DNA from: Rhodospirillum centenum SW
Lineage (GTDB): Bacteria > Pseudomonadota > Alphaproteobacteria > Azospirillales > Azospirillaceae
Assembly: GCF_000016185.1 (NCBI RefSeq)
Contig: NC_011420.2
Span: 2,314,501 to 2,378,500 of the forward strand
DNA: 64,000 nucleotides
Reading direction: 5' to 3'
In this document: piece by piece, positions 57,819 to 64,000 of the stretch
Position numbering within the stretch: position 1 is the first letter of the stretch
How the letters are laid out: each line of letters begins with the position of its first letter
Program-made: the position numbers and the translations under genes
Notes under the pieces: generated by a model
Databases searched by the model: none
Seen by the model: the letters and a program-made list of their open reading frames with translations, nothing else
Told to the model about the DNA's origin: nothing

Positions 57819-59393
57819 TCAGCCCTGCGCCCCGGGCAGGCCCCCGGGCACGTCCCCGGGTACGTCCCTGGGCAGGTCCCAGAGGACAGGCGCCTGCGGC
57901 GGACCAGGGTCGGGCGCCTGCGGCGGGCGCGGGCTCTGGTCCAGCGGCAGCAGCTCCACCATCTCCGCATTGTCCGGCGTGGCCTTCAGTTCCTTGAAGC
58001 GGCGGGCGGTGACCAGCACCCGGCTCTCCAGCGAGCTGACGGCCTTGTTGTAGCACTCGACCGCCCCGCCCAGCCCCTTGCCCAGGCGCTGCATGTGCTC
58101 GGCCATGACGCCCAGCCGGTCGTACATCTCGCGCCCCAGAACGCTGATCTCCCGCGCGTTGTGGGCCAGCTTCTCCTGCCGCCAGCCGTAGGAGACGGCG
58201 CGCAGCAGGGCGATCAGGGTGGTCGGCGTGGCCGGGATGACGGACTGGTCGATGCCGGCCTCGATCAGGGCCGGGTCCTGTTCCAGCGCGGCGGAGAAGA
58301 AGTTCTCCCCCGGCAGGAAGAGCACGACGAACTCCGGCGCCGGCTCGAACTGGCTCCAGTACCGCTTCTCGCCCAGCGCCTTCATGTGGTCGCGGATGTG
58401 GCGGGCGTGCCGCGCCATGTGCGCCGCACGCATCGCGTCGTCCGTCGTGCCGACGGCATCCAGGAACGCTTCCAGCGGGGCCTTGGCGTCCACCACGATG
58501 GTCTTGCCGCCGGGCAGCCGGACCAGCAGGTCCGGGCGCAGGCGCCCCTGCTCGGCATCGTGGCTGACCTGTTCGTGGAAGTCGCAATGGTCCAGCATGC
58601 CCGCCATCTCGACCACGCGGCGGAGCTGGATCTCCCCCCAGCGGCCGCGGGTCGCCGGGCTGCGCAGGGCACGGACCAGGTTGGCCGTCTCGCTGCGGAG
58701 CTGGCCCTGCGTCTCGATCAGGCTGGCGACCTGGGTCTTCAGTTCGGCATAGGCGCCGGCCCGGGCCTGTTCGAGCTGGTGGATGGCGCTGTCGAACTTG
58801 TCCAGCTTCTCCCGCACGGGGCCGACCAGTTCCCCGATCGCCTGCTGGCGCCGGTCCAGATCGCCCCGGGCGCTCTCCTGCACCTTCTCAAGCTGCGCCT
58901 GGGCCAGCTCCAGGAAGCGCTGGTTGTTGGCCGACAGGGCCTCGTGCGACAGCGCCTGGAAGGTCTCGCGGAAGCGCGCCTCGGCCCCGGACAGCAGGGT
59001 CCGGTTCTCCTCCAGCCGCTGGCGCAGCGCCTCCTCCGCCATGGACAGGCGCTCGACCCGCTGCCGCTCCAGGCCCAGTTCGGCGGCCAGATCCTCCAGG
59101 CGCCGCTCCAGATCGGGCACGCGGGCGGCGGCCGTCTCCGCGCTGGCGCGGGCGGCGGCCAGTTCGGCCTGCTGGTCGTGCAGATCGATGATCAGGCGGT
59201 CGCGCTCGATCGCCTCGTCCTTCATCGCCTCAAGCTGGCGCAGCGCGAAGTCGCGCTCGGCCAGCAGGCCGGCGGCACGGGATTCGGCGGCCAGGACCGA
59301 CCGCGCCACCGACAGGCGCACCAGCACATAGACCAGGATCGCGGCGACGGCGGCGCCGATGCCCAGCGACTGCGGCTCGATCGTGAACGGCAT
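57819..59393 (-). CDS. rmuC: DNA recombination protein RmuC
   Basis: RmuC limits inversions at short repeats and has a restriction-nuclease-like core. The 524-residue protein has an N-terminal membrane helix ([19 protein letters not shown]), a coiled coil (about 35-235, rich in E/R/A/L) and the RmuC domain with [40 protein letters not shown] and [16 protein letters not shown], where D and K form the nuclease-like site. The last ~40 residues are Pro/Gly/Asp-rich and partly encoded by 12-bp tandem repeats; the family normally lacks them. Confidence 0.94.
   Translation of the reverse strand: MPFTIEPQSLGIGAAVAAILVYVLVRLSVARSVLAAESRAAGLLAERDFALRQLEAMKDEAIERDRLIIDLHDQQAELAAARASAETAAARVPDLERRLEDLAAELGLERQRVERLSMAEEALRQRLEENRTLLSGAEARFRETFQALSHEALSANNQRFLELAQAQLEKVQESARGDLDRRQQAIGELVGPVREKLDKFDSAIHQLEQARAGAYAELKTQVASLIETQGQLRSETANLVRALRSPATRGRWGEIQLRRVVEMAGMLDHCDFHEQVSHDAEQGRLRPDLLVRLPGGKTIVVDAKAPLEAFLDAVGTTDDAMRAAHMARHARHIRDHMKALGEKRYWSQFEPAPEFVVLFLPGENFFSAALEQDPALIEAGIDQSVIPATPTTLIALLRAVSYGWRQEKLAHNAREISVLGREMYDRLGVMAEHMQRLGKGLGGAVECYNKAVSSLESRVLVTARRFKELKATPDNAEMVELLPLDQSPRPPQAPDPGPPQAPVLWDLPRDVPGDVPGGLPGAQG
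57842..57877. repeat. 12-bp tandem repeat, three units, at the 3' end of rmuC
   Basis: Units CCCCGGGCACGT, CCCCGGGTACGT and CCCTGGGCAGGT follow one another in frame and encode a Pro-Gly-Asp-Val-like tail. Confidence 0.85.
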
Positions 59394-59462
59394 GGGTCCC
59401 CCGGGGAAACAGACCGGGGGAGACTAGACGAGCGCGGCCGGCATGGGAACGGGAAGTGAACG

Positions 59463-59909
59463 TCAGCCGCCGGCGCGCCCCTGCCCACCCTCCGGCGCGC
59501 CCAGCAGGGCCGCCCGCACCACCGCCTCGGCCGCGATCAGCTCCCCCAGCCAGCCGCGCAGCTCGTCCAGGGTGGGGATGCCCTCGGGCTCGTCGAGGAA
59601 GGCCGTCGGATACCGGAAGGCCGAGGCGAAGGCCGTGAACCGGATGAAGGGACGCAGCAGGGCGGCGAGACCGTCGCCCTCCGGCAGCAGCGCGAGCAGA
59701 GCGGCGATGCTGTGGGTGCGGGGCGGGTCGATGCCCTGGTGGACCAGCACGGTCTTCACCAGCTTCTCCGCCGCCTGCTGACAGTGATAGGCCGCGGATT
59801 CAGGCGAGGGCTCCGGCCCGTCGATGTTGTTGCGCACGGATTTCAGGTCGGACCGGACCGTCCGGAGCCAGAGGCGGACGACGTCGCCGGCCACGGCATC
59901 ACCGCTCAT
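59463..59909 (-). CDS. HEPN-domain protein, partner of an MNT nucleotidyltransferase
   Basis: The 148-residue protein is a HEPN domain: helix with DVVRLWLRTVRSDLKSVRNNI, then AYHCQQAAEKLVKTVLVHQG, and the PRTHSIAALLALLPEG motif typical of this group. HEPN proteins in such pairs act as RNase toxins or as partners modified by the MNT enzyme. Its ATG lies 11 bases inside the upstream MNT gene, giving tight coupling. The classical Rx4-6H catalytic motif is not clear, so RNase activity is unproven; the pair may instead be a regulated, inactive-type module. Confidence 0.85.
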   Translation of the reverse strand: MSGDAVAGDVVRLWLRTVRSDLKSVRNNIDGPEPSPESAAYHCQQAAEKLVKTVLVHQGIDPPRTHSIAALLALLPEGDGLAALLRPFIRFTAFASAFRYPTAFLDEPEGIPTLDELRGWLGELIAAEAVVRAALLGAPEGGQGRAGG

Positions 59910-60246
59910 ACACCACCCGGCCCCGGGTCGCCGCGGTGTGGCTGAGCGTGCCGACCGCGCCCCGCGCCCGCTCGAACGATCCCTGACGGCAGGGGAAGAC
60001 ATCGGCCGGCACGGGCAGGGTCAGCACCGTTTCCGACAGCCAGACGGGGCTCAGCCGCTCCGCCGGGGTGTCGTCGGGAACGACGACCAGCAGGTCGTAG
60101 TCGCTGCCCGCATCGGCGGTGCCGGCGGCGCGGCTGCCGAACAGATAGACCCGCTCCGGTTCGTAGGCGGCCACGATCCGGTCGAGCAGGCGCCGCAGGT
60201 CGGGGTCGCGGGCGCCGGGGTCATTCGGTGCGAGGGCATCCGGCAT
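59899..60246 (-). CDS. MNT-type minimal nucleotidyltransferase
   Basis: The 115-residue protein has the polymerase-beta nucleotidyltransferase core: YLFGSRAAGTADAGSDYDLLV with the GS motif and the first two metal aspartates, followed by the third acidic strand near VPADVFP. Such MNT proteins AMPylate or otherwise modify HEPN partners and silence them. It is the first gene of the pair, and the HEPN start overlaps its end by 11 bases. A TGCTAGGAT element ends six bases before its ATG, suggesting a leaderless transcript. Confidence 0.88.
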   Translation of the reverse strand: MPDALAPNDPGARDPDLRRLLDRIVAAYEPERVYLFGSRAAGTADAGSDYDLLVVVPDDTPAERLSPVWLSETVLTLPVPADVFPCRQGSFERARGAVGTLSHTAATRGRVVYER

Positions 60247-60252
60247 GGCCGC

Positions 60253-60261
60253 ATCCTAGCA
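60253..60261 (-). promoter_or_regulatory. Putative extended -10 promoter of the MNT-HEPN pair
   Basis: On the minus strand TGCTAGGAT (extended -10 TGn plus TAGGAT, four of six) ends six bases before the MNT ATG. No clear -35 is present. Confidence 0.35.
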
Positions 60262-60290
60262 CGGCGGGGCCGCGGGCCGGGAGGGGGCGG

Positions 60291-61502
60291 TTATTCCGCC
60301 GCCGCGCGGGACGGGTCGCCGCCCCGGCCCGGGGTCCGGTCCTTCACCCAGCGGCTGGTGCAGACGATCTTCGACGTGTCGCAGCGATGGGCGTAGCGCC
60401 GCGCCACGGCGATCACCTCGTGCATCAGCCCGTCGCTGAGCCGGGTCGGCGTCAGGCCCAGGCCGACCAGACCCGCATTCGCCACGTCCAGGTCGTTATC
60501 CGGTGCCTCCTTGCGCGGGTTCTCCTGCTGCGCGACGGGCACCCCGGTCATGCCGGACACCATCTCCGCCAGATCGCGGACCCGGTGGCACTCGGTCATC
60601 TGGTTCAGGATGCGCACCCGCTCGCCCCGCGTCGGCGGGCTGAGCGCCGCCAGCTCGATGCAGCGCACGGTGTCGCGGATATGGATGAAGGCGCGGGTCT
60701 GGCCGCCGGTGCCGTGGACGGTCAGCGGGTGGCCGACGGCCGCCTGCATCAGGAAGCGGTTCAGCACCGTGCCGTAGTCGCCGTCATAGTCGAAGCGGTT
60801 GATCAGCCGTTCGTCCAGGTCCGTCTCCGGGGTGGAGGTGCCCCAGACGATGCCCTGGTGCAGATCGGTGATGCGCAGCCCGTCGTTCTTCGCGTAATAG
60901 TAGAAAAGAAGCTGATCCAGCGTCTTGGTCATGTGGTAGATGCTGCCCGGATCGGCGGGATACAGGATCTCCACGTCCGCCGCGGCCCCGCCGGACTTCA
61001 GCGTCGCCTCGATGTAGCCCTCCGGGATGCGCAGGCCGCGGGCCTTGCCGTAGCCATAGACGCCCATGGTGCCCAGATGCAGCAGATGCGCGTCCGGACA
61101 GGCCTCCACCATGGCGCAGAGCACGTTGTTGGTGGCGTTGATGTTGTTGTCCACGGTGTAGCGCTTGTGCCGGGGCGACTTCATGGAATAGGGCGCGGCG
61201 CGCTGTTCGGCGAAATGGACGATGGCGTCGGGCCGCTCCTGGGCGAAGGCGGCCTCCAGCGCGTCGTAGTCGCGCGCCACGTCCAGCGCGCGGAACCCGA
61301 TGCGGTGGCCGCTGCGTTCCGTCCAGGCCGCCAGCCGCTCGTCCAGCGGCCGGATCGGGGTCAGGCTCTCGGCCCCCAGCTCCCCGTCCGTGGCGCGGCG
61401 TGCGAAACTGTCGATGATGGTGACCTGGTGGCCGCGGGCGGAAAGGTGAAGCGACGTGGGCCAGCCGCAGAAACCATCACCGCCGAGGATCAGGACCTTC
61501 AT
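60291..61502 (-). CDS. sqdB: UDP-sulfoquinovose synthase
   Basis: SqdB makes UDP-sulfoquinovose from UDP-glucose and sulfite, the committed step of sulfolipid synthesis. The 403-residue extended SDR protein has the NAD loop VLILGGDGFCGWPTSLHLS, DSFARRATDGELGAESLTPI, LGTMGVYGYG and the YHMTK catalytic pair (Tyr and Lys) in PGSIYHMTKTLDQ, all diagnostic for the SQD1/SqdB family. AAGGAAA precedes the ATG at 61502. Its divergent neighbour is a GT4 glycosyltransferase that could transfer sulfoquinovose to diacylglycerol (SqdX-like role). Confidence 0.95.
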   Translation of the reverse strand: MKVLILGGDGFCGWPTSLHLSARGHQVTIIDSFARRATDGELGAESLTPIRPLDERLAAWTERSGHRIGFRALDVARDYDALEAAFAQERPDAIVHFAEQRAAPYSMKSPRHKRYTVDNNINATNNVLCAMVEACPDAHLLHLGTMGVYGYGKARGLRIPEGYIEATLKSGGAAADVEILYPADPGSIYHMTKTLDQLLFYYYAKNDGLRITDLHQGIVWGTSTPETDLDERLINRFDYDGDYGTVLNRFLMQAAVGHPLTVHGTGGQTRAFIHIRDTVRCIELAALSPPTRGERVRILNQMTECHRVRDLAEMVSGMTGVPVAQQENPRKEAPDNDLDVANAGLVGLGLTPTRLSDGLMHEVIAVARRYAHRCDTSKIVCTSRWVKDRTPGRGGDPSRAAAE

Positions 61503-61741
61503 GCCGCGTTTCCTTCCCTTTGTCCTTGTCTGGAGATTGTCCTTGACTGAAGACGACATGATCCGGGGAAAACGGTCCGGACCGCCGGAGTGCTGCCGGT
61601 GATCTTGCGCCGTTCCGCCGAACTCTGCTTGCCCGGACAGGCGGACTAGACAGGAATTGCCCATCCCCGGCAATACCACCATCCGCCTGTCACGGAACCT
61701 TCACCGCCCCGTTCCGGCTTAACCGAAAGGCTGCCGACCGC

Positions 61742-62779
61742 ATGCGCATCCTGCTCGCCACCGACGCCTGGGTCCCGCAGATCAACGGGGTCGTCCGCGC
61801 GCTCTCCACCACGGTCCGGGAGCTTGAGGCCCTGGGTCACCGGGTCGAGGTGATCGGCCCCGACCGCTTCCGCACCGTTCCCGCCCCCAGCTATCCGGAG
61901 GTCCGGCTGGCCCTGGCACCGGGCCGCGCCCTCGCCCGCATGGTGGACGCATTCGCCCCCGATGCCGTTCACATCCCGGTGGAGGGGCCGATCGGGCTGG
62001 CCGCGCGGCGGCTCTGCCTGAAGCGCGGCTGGCCCTTCACGACCAGCTTCCACACCCGCTTCGGCGACTATTTCGCCCGCAAGTTCCGCATCTCCGCCGA
62101 CATCCCCTTCGCCCTGCAACGCTGGTTCCATAACGCCGGCAGCGGCTTCATGGTCCAGACCGACACGTTGGAGCGCGAACTGCGCGGCCGGGGATTCCGC
62201 AACATCCGGCGCTGGGGCCGGGCGGTGGACACAGGCCTGTTCCGCCCCTTCGACGGGGATCCCGGCTTCGACCGCGACTTCCTGGGGCTGCCGCGGCCGG
62301 TCTTCCTGAATGTCGGCCGCGTCTCCGCCGAGAAGAACCTGGAGGATTTCCTCCGCCTGGACCTGCCCGGCAGCAAGGTGGTGGTGGGCGACGGGCCGCA
62401 ACTGGCGGACTACCGGGCGCGCTACCCGGGGGTGCATTTCCTGGGTTACCGCACGGGCGACGATCTGGCGCGGCACTTCGCCGCGGCGGACGTCTTCGTC
62501 TTCCCGTCCCGCTTCGAGACCTTCGGGCTGGTGGCGCTGGAGAGTCTGGCCTGCGGCACGCCCGTCGCGGCCTATCCGGTGCCGGGACCGCTGGACGTGA
62601 TCGGCGACCGCCCGGTGGGCGCGCTGGACGAGGACCTGCGCACGGCCGCCCTGCGCTGCCTGGAGATCGACCGCGCGGCCTGCCGCGCCTTTGCGGAGGG
62701 CTTCTCCTGGCGCCGCTGCACGGAGGAGTTCGTCGCCAACCTCGCCCCCATCCCGTCCGTCCGGGCGCTGGCGGCATAG
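61742..62779 (+). CDS. GT4-family glycosyltransferase, copy 2, beside sqdB
   Basis: The 345-residue GT-B enzyme begins MRILLATDAWVPQINGVVRA and has the donor-site motifs VGRVSAEKNLEDFLRLDLPG, KVVVGDGPQLADYRARYPG and SRFETFGLVALESLACG. It is strongly similar along its whole length to the protein at 3358-4401, so the two are paralogues. Its position, divergent from sqdB, makes a sulfoquinovosyl- or other diacylglycerol glycosyltransferase plausible, but specificity cannot be read. The 239-base spacer to sqdB should hold both promoters. Confidence 0.88.
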   Translation: MRILLATDAWVPQINGVVRALSTTVRELEALGHRVEVIGPDRFRTVPAPSYPEVRLALAPGRALARMVDAFAPDAVHIPVEGPIGLAARRLCLKRGWPFTTSFHTRFGDYFARKFRISADIPFALQRWFHNAGSGFMVQTDTLERELRGRGFRNIRRWGRAVDTGLFRPFDGDPGFDRDFLGLPRPVFLNVGRVSAEKNLEDFLRLDLPGSKVVVGDGPQLADYRARYPGVHFLGYRTGDDLARHFAAADVFVFPSRFETFGLVALESLACGTPVAAYPVPGPLDVIGDRPVGALDEDLRTAALRCLEIDRAACRAFAEGFSWRRCTEEFVANLAPIPSVRALAA

Positions 62780-62806
62780 GGGGGCCGGGTTGGCGGTCCG
62801 CCCGCC

Positions 62807-63412
62807 CTACAGGCTCCGCCGCGCCCGCAGGGCCGCGGTCAGGGTGCCGTCGTCGAGGTAGTCCAGTTCGCCGCCCACCGGCACCCCGTGCGCGAGGCGG
62901 GAAATGCGGACCTCGCAGCCCTCCAGCCGGTCGGCGAGATAGTGCGCCGTCGTCTGGCCGCCGACGGTGGCGTTCAGGGCCAGGATCACCTCCGTGACCT
63001 CCGGCCGGCTGGCCCGTTCCAGCAGCTTCGGCACGTTCAGGTCGTCCGGCCCGACGCCCTCCAGCGCCGAGAGCGTGCCGCCCAGCACATGGTAGAGGCC
63101 GCGGTAGGCGCCCGTGCGCTCCAGCGCCCAGAGATCGCCCACCTCCTCCACCACGCAGAGGGTGGTGCGGTCGCGGCCGCCGGGGCGCTCGCCGTCGCGG
63201 CAGACATGGCAGGGATCGCCGGTATCGAGGTTGCCGCAGACCGAGCAGGTGCGGATGCCCGCCGCCGCCGCCGCCATCGCCTCGGCCAGCGGCTCCATCA
63301 GCGAGTCGCGCTTCTTGATGAGGTGCAGCGCCGCCCGCCGCGCGGAACGGGGGCCGAGCCCCGGCAGCTTGGCCAGGAGCTGGATGAGGCGGTCGATCTC
63401 GGGTCCGATCAT
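62807..63412 (-). CDS. recR: Recombination mediator RecR
   Basis: RecR works with RecO (and RecF) to load RecA at gaps. The 201-residue protein has the helix-hairpin-helix [19 protein letters not shown], a four-cysteine zinc finger [16 protein letters not shown], and the TOPRIM domain with [17 protein letters not shown] and [16 protein letters not shown]. The length is normal. It completes the dnaX - ybaB - recR order. Confidence 0.98.
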   Translation of the reverse strand: MIGPEIDRLIQLLAKLPGLGPRSARRAALHLIKKRDSLMEPLAEAMAAAAAGIRTCSVCGNLDTGDPCHVCRDGERPGGRDRTTLCVVEEVGDLWALERTGAYRGLYHVLGGTLSALEGVGPDDLNVPKLLERASRPEVTEVILALNATVGGQTTAHYLADRLEGCEVRISRLAHGVPVGGELDYLDDGTLTAALRARRSL

Positions 63413-63563
63413 GGGGCCCAGAATACGGCGGTGTTCGCGCCTTGTTCCAGCGGAATGTCGGCGGCCCGAGCGACCGCCCGGATCACGGGCCGTCGGGCCG
63501 CGCCCGGCAGGGGCGCGGCCGGCAGCGGGCGTCGCCGGCGGGACGCGGCCGGCGCGTCCCGGC

Positions 63564-63887
63564 TCAGAACGGCAGCTTGAAGCCCGGCGGCAGCTTCAGC
63601 CCGCCCATCAGCTTCGCCGTCTCCTCGGCCATGTGGGCCTCGACCTTGTTCTTGGCGTCGTTGAAGGCGGCGACGATCAGGTCCTCCAGCACCTCGACGT
63701 CCTCGGGATCGACGACGGACTTGTCGAGCTTGATCTGCTTCAGCTCGCCCTTGCCGTTCAGCAGGATGCTGACCATGCCGCCGGCGGACACGCCGTTGAC
63801 CTCGACCTCCGCCAGCTTGCTCTGCATCTCCTGCATGCGGGCCTGCATCTGCTGGGCCTGCTTCATCATGTTGCCGAGGTTCTTCAT
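63564..63887 (-). CDS. ybaB: YbaB/EbfC-family nucleoid-associated protein
   Basis: The 107-residue protein binds DNA as a dimer. It starts [20 protein letters not shown], then shows the strand [20 protein letters not shown] and the helix [20 protein letters not shown], and ends [13 protein letters not shown], the conserved finish. Its start lies three bases after the stop of the gene upstream (dnaX). Confidence 0.97.
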   Translation of the reverse strand: MKNLGNMMKQAQQMQARMQEMQSKLAEVEVNGVSAGGMVSILLNGKGELKQIKLDKSVVDPEDVEVLEDLIVAAFNDAKNKVEAHMAEETAKLMGGLKLPPGFKLPF

Positions 63888-63890
63888 GAC

Positions 63891-64000
63891 TCAGAAATCT
63901 CCTTCCCAATCGCCATCGTCCATGGACGGCGGAGCGTCGAAATAAGGGTTGTCGGGCGGCATGTCACCATCGTCGCCGCCGGCATCGTCCTCCGGCGGGG
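63891..64000 (-). CDS. dnaX: C-terminus of DNA polymerase III gamma/tau (partial)
   Basis: Only the last 35 codons are visible; the gene continues off the right edge. The tail is acidic and ends PYFDAPPSMDDGDWEGDF, resembling the end of alphaproteobacterial DnaX. The identity rests mainly on its position directly upstream of ybaB and recR, a conserved arrangement. Confidence 0.75.
   Translation of the reverse strand, partial: PPEDDAGGDDGDMPPDNPYFDAPPSMDDGDWEGDF

Overview
The window is about 64 kb of very GC-rich, gene-dense bacterial chromosome. Gene content and order suggest an alphaproteobacterium of the Rhodospirillales/Azospirillaceae type (Rhodocista/Rhodospirillum centenum-like). The evidence is the block priA / fsa - DUF484 - xerC next to lpdA and sucA-odhB, the run rpmH-rnpA-yidD-yidC-engB followed by argB, dapD-dapE beside truA-fmt-def, dnaX-ybaB-recR, and a DUF2336 protein coupled to a GGDEF protein. 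No rRNA or tRNA gene was found, so the genus is an inference from synteny and protein character. There is no prophage, IS element or CRISPR array. Most of the window is core chromosome with small accessory insertions.

Layout: 1-5.7 kb holds the end of a polysaccharide flippase gene, a methionine aminopeptidase, a lipid kinase, an LpxH-like phosphoesterase overlapping a GT4 glycosyltransferase, a DinB protein, and a P-loop kinase-like gene whose 3' end overlaps dinB antisense. 5.8-12.6 kb holds priA, a BrnT-type toxin with an HTH antitoxin, fsa, DUF484, xerC, and a second unusual pair (unknown protein overlapping an HTH protein). 12.6-22.6 kb is the 2-oxoglutarate dehydrogenase region (sucA-odhB, with lpdA separate), interrupted by a soluble chemoreceptor and a hybrid histidine kinase. 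22.9-25.2 kb holds a cyclophilin, cdd and deoC. 25.2-31.7 kb is a glycogen/trehalose operon, glgX - degenerate receiver protein - treY. 31.8-41.0 kb runs mainly on the minus strand: two EamA transporters, panD, deoA, a TAXI binding protein, two small unknown proteins, tam, and a MerA-like flavoprotein with a TVP38 membrane protein.

41.2-48.4 kb is the rpmH-rnpA-yidD-yidC-engB run, driven by a near-consensus promoter. It is separated from argB by a minus-strand alpha/beta hydrolase with a membrane tail. 48.5-51.5 kb is a DGC-DUF2336 signalling pair. 51.7-57.7 kb holds a HAD phosphatase, dapD-dapE, a membrane protein, and the def-(small unknown)-fmt-truA operon. 57.8-64 kb holds rmuC, a HEPN/MNT pair, sqdB (sulfolipid synthesis) divergent from a second GT4 glycosyltransferase that is a paralogue of the one at 3.4 kb, then recR, ybaB and the 3' end of dnaX.

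The points most worth a second look are these: the non-phosphorylatable receiver translationally coupled to glgX and treY; the overlapping unknown/HTH pair at 11.7-12.6 kb; two toxin-antitoxin-like modules whose promoters sit so close to the start codon that the first gene is probably leaderless; a perfect 30-bp palindrome in front of a soluble chemoreceptor; and a window-wide scatter of fresh short tandem duplications (12-30 bp) in spacers and protein tails.
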